Shown here in pieces: positions 33,660 to 46,286 of a stretch of 64,000 nt of DNA. The translations under genes and the position numbers were made by a program. Under the pieces are notes generated by a model, which worked only from the letters and a program-made list of their open reading frames with translations, searched no databases and was not told the DNA's origin. The stretch comes from Corydoras sp. C115 (Eukaryota > Chordata > Actinopteri > Siluriformes > Callichthyidae), in contig JAFMOC010000003.1 of NCBI GenBank assembly GCA_019802505.1, forward strand, positions 9,291,001 to 9,355,000, written 5' to 3'. Each line of letters opens with the position of its first letter. Positions within the stretch are counted from its first letter, which is position 1.

Positions 33660-33745
33660 AGCTTAGTGGTTAGCATGTTCGCCTCTCAGCGCTAGGGATT
33701 TCCGGTTCGAATCCCAATCTGGGTGCCGTTTCCATGTTCTCCCTT
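33660..33745 (+). repeat. SINE head fragment
   Basis: GCTTAGTGGTTAGCATG, the B box GGTTCGAATCC and the first body bases are present; the copy stops at TTCTCCC. No tail. Confidence 0.75.
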
Positions 33746-34042
33746 CTTCTTGTTATCAACTTCTTTGATAACAACCCACTCAGCAATAAAATTTTGCTTT
33801 AAAAAAAAACATACAAGCAAGTCAACAGACAGAAAAGAAATGTCTAAAAAAAGAATTACTTTTCGTAAAATGTTAACAAATTAAGCAGTTTTTCCAAGGT
33901 ACATTTTTTAACAAAACCAAAGATAGACCTTTTTGATTTTGTGGAAATAAGCATGGCAAAATTGGTAAACACTAATGTAAGCACCCAAATAGTGTATTGC
34001 ACAAATGAGATAATGAAGCCCAAAATAACTCTATTTAAGCTA

Positions 34043-34391
34043 AGTGATAATTATCACGAACCGCTGATAGTCCTGCATAATCGAGATTAGCGCTGGATAG
34101 AGTTAGAAACCAATATAAACAAATGCTCTAACAAGAGCAAAACGAGAAAATCATACAAGCATGGGTAAAGGACAATACAAAACATAATAGTGTGCTCCCA
34201 CTTGAATCAGTGAACTGGAAGAACATAAATCACAAAAATATATCTCATGACTAATAACTGGATAAACCGATGAACCAATGAAAGCAAGTAGATAATTTAC
34301 CAAAAGTGAATAAAGATAATATGTTAATGAAAAACAGGAATGATGAAAAACAGGAAAAGCGAGTGAGCAGTGACATGGCACTCCTCACATT
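34043..34391 (-). repeat. 3' LTR of gypsy-3
   Basis: On the minus strand GGCAGGGGGATAA (polypurine tract) is followed by TGTGAGGAGTG, the LTR start. The sequence GAGCAAAA.GAGA.AATCAT near 34134-34160 recurs in order at 34917-34940. The other end near 34043 is an estimate. Confidence 0.5.
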
Positions 34392-35329
34392 ATCCCCCTG
34401 CCAAAAAGATTGGCGCATGACAGAGGTGGAACAAGAAATGACAGCAAAGATGTAGGACTGTGGGGGGGTCCATCAGGCCTCCCACCTTCGGACAGGTCGG
34501 TAGATAGGTCATCACCCATGCTGCCAACAACAATGACTGGAACGCCACTTAGAGTGGTGAAACACAGCGCTGGGAGCTCACAGGGAATAGCGAGGGGGAA
34601 AATGGAAGCTGCCATTCCGGAAAAAAATGTCAAAGAATAAGTCAAAAGAAAAATACCTAGTGGCAGTGCTACCAGTAGGGAAAACAAAAGAAGCTCTGCA
34701 AAAGAGCTGGAATGCTAAACCCTGAAGCCAGACTGCTCAATGCACAGCTCAGAAAAGCACCAGGGCTATTAAGCACAAGGGCTATAGCCAGAAACGGATA
34801 AGTACTAAGCTTAAGGGTAACACTGAATAGAATATCCTAGGATGTCTGAGAAAAAAAGTAAGTGATGATTGTTGATTTGAGCCAGAAAGCAATATAAAAA
34901 TTAGTTTTATTCACAAGAGCAAAAGGAGATAATCATCCGAGCATGAGCACTGGACAACACATCACTGATAACAGCATATTCTGAGGAACCAATGAAAACA
35001 AATTATACTTTTAGATCACAGTTATCTTTTTAACACAACATAAAGCCCAAAAACTATCAATGCTGAAATTTAACCTTGAGCTAGATGGATAGCTTTACCT
35101 TGGATGGCTTGAAAAATTATGTTTATATTTGCACTGAATGCCTAATCTGGACCTGATCAATTTTTACCTCTGCCTTGATTGTACCACAGACTAGGGGTGT
35201 AACTGTACATTGTATTCATCACGAACCATTCAGTATGGGCCACACGGTTTGGTACGCGCAGTCGCACGTAGAATACAATGGTACAGGTACATTCCTACTA
35301 ACGCAGGAAGACCAAGAATCACTTGGCAG

Positions 35330-35780
35330 ACCTAAATTTAGAGGCGAGTTCTATTCAACTCGTGAGTGCGGACCACATGCTGCAGCAGCAGATGGCAGAT
35401 GGTAACTTGGTTAAAGGAATTCATCCGCATGCCTTGGAGAACCTATCAACTATGACCAAGATGACCGTGTGGCCATTGGAGGGTGGGAGACCTGTGATAA
35501 ATTCCAGCGATAGATGGGACCAGGGATGAAAAGGAAAGGAAAAGGATGCAGGAGGCCCGCAAACCTGTAGAAGAATAATGCCCATCTGGCTGCTGGGGAT
35601 TGAGCCTCTTGGCCTCCTGGATGTATGCCAGGTTCTTGTGGTCAGTCCAGACCTGAAAGGTGTGCCTGGCACCCTCAAGCTAGTGCCTCCACTTCTCCAG
35701 GACTATCTTTACAGCCAGGAACTCTTGATCCCCAATATCATAATTCTGCTTAGCTGGCAGGAGAAAAAGGTTTCCCCGAT
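35330..35780 (-). pseudogene. Gypsy-3 RNase H and integrase scraps
   Basis: The minus strand shows an RNase H piece (35780 to 35590; DHKNLAYIQEAKRLN-like) and an integrase piece, PWSHLSLEFITGLPPSNGHT then VILVIVDRFSKACG (35421-35530). A poorly preserved stretch to 35330 continues the integrase. The integrase first catalytic position is glutamate (LEF) where aspartate (LDF) is usual. Confidence 0.7.
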
Positions 35781-35990
35781 TCCAACATCGGATGCAAAAA
35801 AGGAAGGTTGGGGTCAGGTAGGCAAAGATGGGGTAATGAAGGCCGTCTTCCACTCATCACCCTCCCGAAGCCTGATTAGGTTATAGGCACTACAAAGCTC
35901 AAGTTTAATAAAAAATAGTCATATCTTGCAGTGCCTCAAAAGCTGAGGACATTAGCGGAAGGGGTTAATTGTCCTTGATGGTGACCCAAT

Positions 35991-36660
35991 TCAAGGCCCT
36001 TTAATCAACGCATGGTCTGATGCCCCCATCTTTTTCTCAACAAAGAGAAACCCCACCCCAATAGGAGAGGAGGAGGGCCAAATTAATCCCTGGGCTAGGG
36101 ACTTATTAATATAGCCCTCCATAGCTGCCTGCTCTGGCTCGGAGATTGAGAATAGCCACCCTTGTGTTGGCTTACATCCTGGCTGGTGGTTAATGGCACA
36201 GTCATATGGGTGGTGATTGGGAAGGGTCGCCAACCTCTGCTTCTGAAAACCTCAGCTAGAGACCAGTATTCTTGGGGGACCCTGGCTAATTCCTCAGGAG
36301 TTACATTGATCTCCCCTGATTTGGATGACGGGAAGCAAGTCTCCATACACAGAGGACCCTAAGTGATAACCCCATTAGACAGCCAATTAAAGTGAGGTTT
36401 ATGTAGCTGATGCCAGAGAAACCCTAAGATAACCTCTAAGCCTGGAGCAGAAACCAGGAACAGGGTTATCTTTTCACAGTGGTCCCCTATAGAGAGGGCA
36501 AGGGGCACTGTCTGGTGGGTGATGGCTCCTCCTCCTAATGCTCTGCCATCAATGGCCATAATGGAATGGGGATTGTTGAGGGTTACAGTTGGTATTTTTT
36601 ATTTATCTGCGAGGAATGAGTCAGAGAAGTTCCCTGCTGCCCCTGAGTCGACCAAAGCAG
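35991..36660 (-). pseudogene. Gypsy-3 protease and RT start
   Basis: Protease active site LVDSGAAGNFSDSFLADK near 36650 is followed by a stop. Next come MAIDGRALGGGAITH and LFLVSAPGLEVILGFLWH (36359-36559). The pre-RT linker is at 36095-36346. RT then begins, HHPYDCAINHQPGCKP and LAQGLIWPSSSPIGVGFLFV (35991-36233). The palm is lost after VEKK. Confidence 0.78.
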
Positions 36661-37299
36661 TGCCCTGGGTCAGGGCAAGTAGGGACAGACAGGGAAATAC
36701 TCAAACAAAGGCCAGGGGTGGATCTTGTGAAAGAAGAGTGTCTAACGTCTCCCGCTACTCTTCCTACTGGCAGGAACGTTGCCCTTTTAACTTTTTAAGT
36801 TCCTCACAGGAGTCTTGTGTGTTTCCTGACCTCCCACTGTAAAGACAGCAGCCCTCCCATTCCTGTGCTTCCCTCTCCTCTTGGAAGAGTCGGCTCCTCG
36901 AGAACTGGGGAAAGAAGCAAAGAACTAGGCAAAGAAGCAAAGCAGTGGGGACGGGACAACAGAACTGGGGCTGGCTTGCAGTTGGTCAGTAATATGGACA
37001 ATTTGTGACCTTCTAAGTATGAATACTGGTTGGAACTAAACTAAAAATATAATTTGGCAGTAGGTAAAAATTAAAGCTTGTGTCTCAGAGTGTGATGGGG
37101 TGGATTCAAACCCACGCATCTTAGACACGGGTGAGCTCAAATTTGTGAGCTATTCGGCAGCAATGGTGAGTGTGATTGAATGCAGTAATAAACTGTGGTA
37201 GGTGTAAAATAAATAAAACAAAAACTTTGAACAAACAATAGCCCTTATAGTATGGGGAAGGATAAACGAACAAAACACGTGTTTGCTGATGTGGTAAGT

Positions 37300-37516
37300 T
37301 CATTCATTATCTTCCGCTTTTACCCTCTATTAGGGTCGTGGGGGGGGGGTTCCCCATGACCTTCCAGGGGAAAACATTTCGGGCGCTGGGCAGATACACC
37401 CATGACAGGGCGCCAATCTATCCTTGGGCACACACTTACATGGAAACCCCACCCAGATTGGGATTCGAACCAGGAATCCCTAGCGCTGAGAGGTTAACCA
37501 CTAAGCCACCATGCCT
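37300..37516 (-). repeat. SINE with internal deletion
   Basis: Minus-strand SINE. The middle, between the CACACTTACA stretch and ATGGAAACCCC, is deleted. Head GCCACCATGCC is damaged. Confidence 0.8.
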
Positions 37517-38021
37517 AACGGTAACTTACTGACTGAAAAACAAAACAGCAAAATGCAATAAACGCTCAGGTGGAGACCAGCAAACAGCATGAATGAACAA
37601 CACAGATATAGAAGGATGCCGCCTACGGAGACGGTAGAACATAAAGAGATGCCGCCCCAGTCCAATGACTGCCAACCGGCGTGAGAAATGGTAAAGGGAA
37701 AAGAGATGCCACCCCAGTCTAACGACTGAAAGAATCAGGATCACTGGTAATCCGCTTCTCTGATTACCAGCCTGGGACCTCTGGTTCCTCCTAAAGGCCT
37801 GACTCAGCCTCTTAGAGGAACCTGTTACACCCGACTTTTAAACATTAATTAATCTACAATTTTTTACTGAGTGAATGTGTGTGCACTCCATCCTCTGATC
37901 CCTAGATATGAAATTAAACAGGTCTATTACAGAAGCACTGGGCATGTACCATAATCCCTCAAATATTTTGGGGTATAGATTTTAAAAACCCTACGATGTA
38001 GCAGTGTGATAATTATTTTAT

Positions 38022-38025
<4 letters not shown>
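37517..38025. other. No recognised feature
   Basis: Has a local imperfect repetition (GATGCCGCC..., GATGCCGCCCCAG, GATGCCACCCCAG near 37613-37710). No coding signal. Confidence 0.45.

Positions 38026-38118
<93 letters not shown>
38026..38118. repeat. (TA)n microsatellite
   Basis: About 46 TA units that run directly into a SINE head. Confidence 0.95.
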
Positions 38119-38120
<2 letters not shown>

Positions 38121-38477
38121 TCGGCACGGTGGCTTAGTGGTTAGCACGTTCACCTCTCAGCACTAGGGATTCACGGTTCGAATCCCCATCTGGGTGGAGT
38201 TTCCATGTTCTCCCCGTGTCTGCGTGTGTTTCCTCTGGGTTCTCCGGTTTCCTCCCACAGTTCAAAAATATGGATCAAGTCAATTGAGTTCTCCAAATTG
38301 CCCCATGTAGAGTGTGTTTTTGTGTGTGTGTGTGTGCCCAGCGATAGATTGGCACCCTGTCCTAGGTGTGTCTGCCCAGCGCCCGAAACGTTCTCCCCTG
38401 GATGGGCATGGGGAACCCCCCCCCCCCCGCAACCCTAATAGAGGATAAAGCCGATGATAATGAATGAATGAATGAAT
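38119..38477 (+). repeat. SINE (subfamily B)
   Basis: Nearly full SINE: GGCTTAGTGGTTAGCACG, GGTTCGAATCC, GTCAATTGAGTTCTCC, GAAT tail. Contains a run of ten C near 38409. Confidence 0.88.
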
Positions 38478-39967
38478 TTATATATTTGTTGTAAGGCTTA
38501 ATAAACCCTTCCCACACTCATATAAACACTTATATACATATATATGTATATATATATATATATAAGGAGTAATTGTGGGATTAGTTATAGTGCTTTTGTA
38601 CACAGTGTGCATGCATAAGATAAACCAGTTATGTTTTATTATGGTATAAAAATTCGATCTCAGTATGAGGCATCTCCCTCTTGCTCTGTCTTCCTCATAC
38701 ACACACTACTATATAATCTCCTCCCTTTTACTCTGTTTCTCTCTGACGTTTTCTCTCACTATCTTTGTCTCACTTTCTCGCTCTTGAATTTGCATAATGT
38801 CTAGGCCATTTTCTGATGTATGCGTGTGAATAATAAAGCTCATGGGTGCGGCATGCCAGGCTGCCACTGTTCATTACGGGTACGCACGGCAAAGCTGGCT
38901 CCGCAGGGCCCTCATTAGTTATTCCATTCCGAATAAAGGCACACACACACACACACACTGTTTTTTTGCTATCGCTCGGTCTTTCTCTCTGCACGCACAC
39001 GCGCGCACACAGCTTTTTTGTTGTCATTCTTGGTCTGTCTCTGCACAGTGCTATTGCTCTTTCTGCACACATACATGCATACACTCAAACCCCAACCTAC
39101 AATTATTTAGCGTTTCCTCACACATTTAGATTTTCTCTGATATAAAAAAATGTCATGCTTTACTCGAATCACAGACATTCTTTTTTGTTCAAAAGCAACC
39201 ATCTCTTTTAATTAGTTTCTGTTAATCATCCTTTCATAATCTCATGTTTTTCCTTACATTGTTCTTTGTGTTACATTTTTGTATTTACTTTCGTGTCTCT
39301 GTATTTTTCCTATAGTATACTTTTTTTTTTCTTTTTTAGTCTCTGTTTAGAGTTAATGTTTTTTGTGTGTATTTTTGTTATCTTGTTTTTAGCATGTGTC
39401 TGTGTACTTGACATATTACTTGTTATATCTAATCCAGTATTTTCTTAACTAAGAAATGTGCATGTGTAGTAAACAACTAAAAAGAAAAAGCTATTGAAAT
39501 AAGTGGACCTACCATTTGAAAGATTTTGTAAACCCACTTTGACCAAAACTAAGACTGGGACATTAATATATTTATATTTTGAAATCTGCATCTTTTGAAA
39601 ATGTTTCTCCAGACCTGAAGCAGGCACTGTGTCTCAGCTCTATCCGCATTGTCTTTTAGTACAAGTAATGAAAATGCTAATGCCTGGAAGGAAATGTGTT
39701 TGGCTAGTCATGGAGGTCAAACTGTATAAAATGCATTATTCTGCTAAGACTGTATTTTCCGTCAACTCTGCACATGTGTGTAATTCTTTATGTTCATTAA
39801 ACCAATAATTAAACACTAGCTTATATTTTTCTTACTATGTCAGGACATGATACTTGTTAAATAAATGTACAGTATTTACAGTACAGAAAAATAAACAAAA
39901 AGTGAGAGTAAATTAATGATGGATCCATAAAATTATTATTAAATCGTTAATCGCATTGTTGCATAAG
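38478..39967. other. No recognised gene
   Basis: Low-complexity TA, CA and CT-rich DNA (CA run at 38940-38959) with no coding signal. Confidence 0.5.
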
Positions 39968-40990
39968 AAAATATAAGATATACCTTTATTGGTCCCACAA
40001 TGACAAAGTTCCCATTCTCAGCAGCAAGTAAAAGTACTTGGGAAAGTTAAAATTACACATTAAATATACAGTATGTATTAAGAGAAATAATTAAAAAAGA
40101 AAAAATATAATGGACATCATTATGTACAAAATGTACATGACCTATAATAAAGAAGGAAGATATAAAACACACAATTGTAAAAGACCAAAGATTACACATA
40201 AACAAAGTATTGCAAATATGATGATTGAATAATTATTGCATGAATGTTATATGTACATTGGGGTGGGGGGTACTGAGAGCAGTTCTGCAGTAATGGACCT
40301 GCAGTAATGCTTCTTAAAACACTTTGGATGACGCAATAAGTCTGGCACTGAAAGTGCTGACCTGTGCCACTAGAGTCTCCTACATGGGGTGGGAGTCTTT
40401 GTCCATAAGAGTAGCTATCTTGTTTAGCATCCTCCTATCTCCCACCACCTGCATGGGGTCCAAGGGTTCCCCCAGGATGGAGCTGGACTTCCTAATGAGT
40501 TTGTCCAGTTTGTTCCTGTCTGAATTTGTAATGTTGCTGCCCCAGCACACCACTCCATAAAATGTGGCTGATGGCACCACAGTGTCAAAAAGGTCCTAAG
40601 AAGTGGCCCCTCCACCACAAAAGACCTTAATCTCCTCAGCAGATACAGCCTGCTCTGCTCTTTTTTAATAAAGTGCAGTAGTGTTGTCTGACCAGTCCAG
40701 CTTTTTGTTGAGGTAAACACCCAAGCTCTTATAATTGTCCACTATGTTGATGTCTATTACCTGAATATTCACCGGTGTTGGGAGAGGGCGGGTGCACCCA
40801 CAGCACCCACCACCAGCTTCTTAGTTTTCCCAGTGTTGATCTGTAGGTGGTTACATAGGCACCAGTCCACACAGTTCTGAATCACCTGTCTGTATTATCT
40901 GTCATCATCTGTAATGAGACCATCATCAGAGAGTCATCAGAGAACTTATTTATGCGACAATTCAGTGAGCTGTGTATTATAACTATATTT
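39968..40990 (-). mobile_element. Rex1-like LINE 3' fragment
   Basis: The 3' end, at low coordinates, reads CATTGTGGGACCAATAAAGG on the minus strand, the usual end of fish Rex1-like LINEs. The coding part reads YGVVCWGSNITNSDRNKLDK, LIRKSSSILGEPLDPMQVVG and RRMLNKIATLMDKDSHPM in one frame (40380-40580). Upstream in element direction, AKKAQQRLYLLRRLRSF-type sequence (40600-40680) is in another frame. 5'-truncated and frameshifted. Confidence 0.82.
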
Positions 40991-41696
40991 ATATTATTTT
41001 ATAATACAGTCTATCACATTTTTACATTATGGCAAAATCATTGCATTTTACTACTAGTAATGGTGAACAAAAAGTAAAGGCATATTACATATTTGCATGT
41101 GGCAAAAGTATATGAGCCCTCATAATGTGAATGTAAAATTAGTGTTTTCAGTCAGTGGGATGACAATCAGTTGTCACACCCTGTTCTCATGTCTTTCATC
41201 TCATTACCTTCTGCTGCTTCACCATACAAGTTATTTATTTCCTTATACATACCCATTGTAATGCTATGAGCCTTACACACATGGTATTCAAAACAAAAAC
41301 ACAGACAACTTACATAATGTTAAAGATACACTCAAACAAACTTCTTTTCTTTGGTAAAAAAAAAAAAAAAAAAAACACAATCAAATATGTTAATTGTCTC
41401 GCACTATTCGGGGTGGCCAACTGATAGTCTAGATGGTTTTAATAGTTTATCAGTATTCTCTATGCATGTAACTGAGATGTATGTTTAAATGTACTAGAAA
41501 TGAACATCTGATTACCTGTTTCTTCTAGCATTCAAGCAGCCTGCTGGCAGTTAGTAATTTTATTTTGTATATCTTTTTACTTTTTTTTGTTTATAGCAAT
41601 TCAAACTTGCACATTGTGAACATTAAATAAATGACCCTGCATTAGAATTTCCAGTATGTGAATCAGGTTTTTTCCGTCCACTAAGCTATCCTAAAA

Positions 41697-41972
41697 CATG
41701 CATCCAGGGGAGAAATTTTTGGACTGGAAAAAACATCCAAGACAGGGGACCAATGCATCGCTGGGCACACACACTCACACGCACTACGTAGGGGCAATTT
41801 GGACAGGAGAATTTAGCTGTCAATTCACCTTGAATCCATGTGTTTTGGACTGTGAGAGAACAGACACGCAGACACGGAGAGAACATGGAAACTGTAACCT
41901 GGTTGGGATTTGAACCTGAATCAACAGCACTAAAAATAATATGTGCTAACCACTAAGCCACTGTACCCCTCA
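41697..41972 (-). repeat. Old SINE copy
   Basis: Diverged minus-strand SINE: CATCCAGGGGAGAA, CTGGGCACACACTCAC, GAACATGGAAACT, GCTAACCACTAAGCCACTG. Tail lost. Confidence 0.75.
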
Positions 41973-42447
41973 TAGTGTTTCATTTAAAGAAAAAAACCTA
42001 TTAAAACTTTTTGTAGAAGTGGATCAGAGAAAATACAGAGGAGAATTCTGAAGCCCTCAGAAGACCTTCAGAGTTGTTAATGCTTGATTTGCTTCTCATT
42101 AATGTTGATTCTGTTAGTTGCACAATATGAGACATTAATTTTTTTCCAATGTTATTATCTTTTCTGCAAAACTCAGTAATTTAATACATTAGTGTTGTTA
42201 GAAAACAAAACTGTATGTGCAAAACAGTACTGTATCTGTGTACACCAAAAGGTTAAATGTACATGCAAATGTTAGTATGTGTGTGTGGTCTAGAGAGTAT
42301 TTGTTTATGTGTACAGTATGTGTAAAAAAAGTATGTGCATAAGATTGTAAGACCATATGTATGTGTATGTTCAAGACTATGTATGCAAAGCTGTTTGTAT
42401 ATGCTAAAGAAAATGTATGTATGAACAAGGGCTCAGTACCTTTGTGG

Positions 42448-42452
<5 letters not shown>

Positions 42453-42511
<59 letters not shown>
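42453..42511. repeat. (GT)n microsatellite
   Basis: About 29 GT units. Confidence 0.95.
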
Positions 42512-42515
<4 letters not shown>

Positions 42516-42660
42516 ATAATTTTTTCAGAAAAGAAAATTTTCTGAACATTACAACATGTGTTTTTTGAAAGTAGATTTCATTTGTATTTTTACAAATACC
42601 CTTAGAAAATTTCCTTATGTTTGAACTTTTATTTATAATATATTATATTTTTTCAATTTA

Positions 42661-43026
42661 TTTTAAAAGTGGGGCGGCACGGTGGCTTAGTGGTTAGCAC
42701 ATTCGCCTCTCAGCACTAGGGATTCCCGGTTTGAATCCGAATCTGGGAGTTTCCATGTTCTCCCGTGTCCGCGTGGGTTTCCTCCGGGTTCTCCGGTTTC
42801 CTCCCACAGTCCAAAAACATGGATCAAATCAATTGAATTCTCCAAATTGCCCCATATAGAGTGTGTCTGTGTGAGTGAGTGTGTGCCCAGCGATGGATTG
42901 GCGCCCTGTCCTGGGTCTATCTGCCCAGCGCCCGAAACATTCTCCCCTGGATGGGCATGGGGAACCCCACCGCGACCCTAATAGAGGATAAAGCGGGAGA
43001 TAATGAATGAATGAATTTTAAAAGTG
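42661..43026 (+). repeat. SINE (subfamily B) with 11-bp TSD
   Basis: SINE at 42672-43015 (344 bp), flanked by TTTTAAAAGTG (42661-42671 and 43016-43026). Same length as the copy at 28255-28598. A box intact; B box has one change (GGTTTGAATCC). Confidence 0.93.
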
Positions 43027-43322
43027 TTTTAAGCACTGCTAAAGTCAAACTGAACCAAAATCTTTACTTTTAATATCAAATGCTAAGCAAAATTAGTTTT
43101 TATATTTAGTAAGATGAGGTGGAGTTTACTGATGGAAAAAGAAAGCTGTTGTATGATGAAAATGTGTTAAAAACACTATATTACCATTAACAAATAAGAT
43201 TCTATAATTTAAAAAATAATATTGTTCAATGTATTGTATTAAAATATTGTACATGTAAAGTATACTTTAAATGGGTGGCTTAGTATGTTGTTATTATTTC
43301 TCAGAGTGTGTTAAAAAAGGTT

Positions 43323-43462
43323 TGACTTAGTGGTTATCATGTTCACCTCTCAGTGTTGGGGATCAGTGCCTGAAACGTTCTCCCCTGGATGGGCATGGGG
43401 ACCCCCCTCCCCACGACCCTAGTAGAGGATTAAGTTAAAGATAATTAATGAATAAATGAATG
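43323..43462 (+). repeat. SINE with large internal deletion
   Basis: Head (GACTTAGTGGTTATCATG) is joined directly to the 3' part (CCTGAAACGTTCTCCCCTGG) and a degenerate AATGAATAAATGAATG tail. Confidence 0.78.
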
Positions 43463-43933
43463 TTAATCAATTAGTAATAAATAGTGGGATACTATTAATT
43501 ACCGGCTTAGTGTTGTGTATGGCATTAATGTAATTAACGGTTAAGATGCATCTATGATTCATAGATATATCTGAATCAAATTTTCAAAAAGCATTTAGCA
43601 CTGGGATGCCTTACTTGGAAGGGCTCCACTGTCATACCTGTTAGTGTCCTCCAATAGTTTAAGTTTAAATTTACATTTAAACATTACGGGGCGGTTTCCC
43701 AGACAGAGATTAAGCCTAGTCATAGACTAAAATGGCCTTTTAAATCAGACTAAGAGAAATCTGCTTTCTCAGTCATGGCTTAAAATAGTCCTGCATTTAG
43801 TCTAATTCTAAATTAACTAATCTGATTTCTTGACGGAAGATTAGTGCTAATGCAGTATTAAATTGAGGCTTAAATAAAACCTAACAGGGGGTAGGTTTAA
43901 CTTCAGATTAATGTTGTTTGTCAAAGAAGACAC

Positions 43934-44889
43934 ATGGATTACTTGGACTATGCCAATGAAGACCAATTAAGAGTACAACCAGCTAGATATGTTCTTGCTG
44001 ACAAAAGTGACCCATTTCACTATTTTGATGAAATTAGTTTTCGAGATCGTTTCAGAATGTATAAAAACGATGCCATGGAGATTATTTCACAATTGAAACT
44101 CAAGCTTTCATCTGTAACTCAGCGAGGATGGCCTTTACCAGTTTGTCTCCAAGTGCTCATGACTTTGAGGTTCCTGGCATGTGGTACCTTTCATTGAGAA
44201 ACTGGGGATTTATTTGGTGTCAGTGAACCAACAGTATGTAAAGTTATTCACATGCAGAGCCATTTGTGAACTAAGAGGACAGTAAACTAGTAAACTACAT
44301 AAACTATACTACTGATGCTACAACCCAAGTAAACTACAAAGTAAGTTTCTATGAATATGGGCACTTTCCAGGAGTCATAGGCCGCATAGATGGAACCCAT
44401 ATTCCAATAAAATGCCCATCTACTCCAGATGCTGATGAATACAGGAACCGTAAAAATTGGTTTTCCATAAATGTCCAAGGTGTATGCACTCCCCAGTTAC
44501 AGTTTTCAAACATTGTTGCACGTTGGAAAGGTGCTACTCATGATTCCCGTATTTTTCTTAACTCATCTCTGTATGCTCAATTTGAAAGAGGAGAGCACAA
44601 CGGAATATTGCTTGGGGACAGTGGGTATGCCCAAAATAATTTTTTGTTTACACCATACTTGCATCCAACAACAGCTGAGCAGTGGCGCTACAACCAGGCT
44701 CATATGCGCACAAGGAGTCTAGTAGAGCACATGTTTGGCATTTGGAAGAGTCGTTTTCAGTGCCTTCGAAAAACACTCAGGTTCAAGCCAAGAAGATGCT
44801 GCATTGTCATCATTGCGACCGCTGTTCTACACAACTACCTGAAACAGCGTGGGTGCCCTGATGATCTAAATGTTCACAAATTCCCTTAA
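43934..44889 (+). pseudogene. HARBI1-like DDE transposase, broken
   Basis: The first piece (43934-44197) reads MDYLDYANEDQLRVQPARYV, FHYFDEISFRDRFRMYK and QVLMTLRFLACGTFH, then a TGA where CGA (a CpG) would give the usual HRETGDLFGVSEPTVCKVIH. After more stops and a frameshift the second piece (about 44353-44889) is open: VIGRIDGTHIPIKCPS (first Asp), LLGDSGYAQNNFLFTPY (second Asp) and LVEHMFGIWKSRF (Glu). The catalytic half is intact; the N-terminal half is disabled. The normal enzyme cuts and pastes PIF/Harbinger elements. Confidence 0.88.
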
Positions 44890-44980
44890 CAGAAAGCCAA
44901 GATTCACCTGAGAACAATTTAATCAATTTAGGACAAATTACCAAAATTTAACATAAAAGTTTTTAAAAACTGGAAAATAA

Positions 44981-45395
44981 ATGTACAAATTATGCCTGAG
45001 AGATTCATATGAAATAAGGGCAACAATTATGGACCATGTTTTAAACCATGGTCTCACAATGGGTGAAGCTTGTCGCCGGGTGCAGCTGAATATTGGAAGA
45101 ACAACGGTGTCTTCAATGGAGTTGGAGTTGATGATGATGGAGTTCCTCCCACCCTATTCCCCATTCCTGAACCCTATTGAGGAGTTCTTCTCAGCCTGGA
45201 GATGAAAGGTATACGATGGATGCAGCTTGTGAGGATATCACAGCAGATGCCTGCAAAGGCTGGATTAGACACTCTAGAGGATTCTTTCCATGCTGCATTT
45301 CAAGGGAAGATATCCAGTGTGATGTGGATGAAAACATGTGGCCCAACAGAGAGGAGTGTCAGGATAGAAAAGAAAGCACTACAGTAATTCCTTAA
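44981..45395 (+). pseudogene. IS630/Tc1-related transposase, internally deleted
   Basis: The N-terminal helix-turn-helix part (SYEIRATIMDHVLNHGLTMG, EACRRVQLNIGRTTVSS) is joined directly to the C-terminal catalytic block EFLPPYSPFLNPIEEFFSAW. This removes about 200 codons including the first two catalytic Asp positions. After a frameshift near 45190 the end reads DAACEDITADACKGWIRHSR and DIQCDVDENMWPNREECQD. Similar multi-copy genes occur in fish genomes. Confidence 0.78.
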
Positions 45396-46286
45396 GTTGT
45401 TTTGAGTATTCAGAGTAAGTTTCTAATTTTGTAGTTTTTCCTTTTTTCCATGTAGTGGAGGGAAACAATTGTGTCGTTCCTGAACTTCAATTAGATTTTT
45501 TGTCAACAGATTGCAGTGCTGTTAGAAAATAATACAGTAAAGAATATTACTCTAAATTTGATTCCAGTCCAATTTCTTGCTGTCCATCTCCCACATACAG
45601 TCATGTGTAACTTTTGTGTTCTGTAAGTTTGTATTTGTGTGTGTAACCTGGATTGTTTCAATTGATATGCCACCGAATGTGCAGCGTTCTTGTAAACAAA
45701 AGCTTAGTTAGTTTCCATCAGAATATGCTTACAGTCTTCATTGTTGCACTGACAACATGACTAAGTAGTTTGACTGCCTTGTCGTTGGCAATGGCACACA
45801 GACAAGATATTTTGATGGCACTGACAAATTGATTGACCTAAATATTTGCTTTTGAGGCAAAAACAAAGAATTTTGAGTGAAGTATGTGCTTTTGCAGGTA
45901 TTTCATTGAGTTTTGCTGTTTGCATCAACTGTTTTGAGAAATGCACTTGTTGTGATTCTAATGTAAACCATGATGTGAGAAATGTACCAAATCGACTGAG
46001 ATTTGTTCCAGGTAGACAAGTGTGACACTTCTCTGCACCCATGGTTTTATTTGTATTTGCCTCTGCATTTCTGGGTCCATTCCATGTTTTATAGGCAACT
46101 ATGCCCCAGCTAATTCAGACTAGCACAGGTGGGTTTGAATTAAGATAGTTCAGGACTCCATAGTCCAGGTGTTAGTAATCAGTAGTTAATCTGTGTTTCA
46201 GAAAGCCCTTTTTGAAGACATGATTAACTATTCCAGATTAAGGCCTAGTCCTAGCTTAAGTTAAACCCTGTCTGGGAAACCGCCCC

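Larger units (their letters stand above)
34043..36960 (-). mobile_element. Gypsy-3: decayed minus-strand Ty3/gypsy element
   Basis: From high to low coordinates: protease, RT start, RNase H piece, integrase piece, C-terminal tail, polypurine tract (34404-34392), then LTR (34391 to about 34043). Large deletions remove most of RT and integrase. A second LTR-like block lies inside at 34880-35010. Stops are frequent. Confidence 0.7.
43688..46286 (+). mobile_element. DNA transposon with HARBI1-like and IS630-like transposase remains
   Basis: Ends are perfect inverted GGGGCGGTTTCCC, extended by similarity (CAGACAG). The flanking triplet TAC occurs on both sides (43685-43687 and 46287-46289), fitting the 3-bp duplications of PIF/Harbinger. 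The interior carries a broken HARBI1-type transposase and, 3' to it, a broken transposase of a different (IS630/Tc1-related) kind. Which gene the ends belong to cannot be decided by eye; the 3-bp duplication favours Harbinger. Confidence 0.85.
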
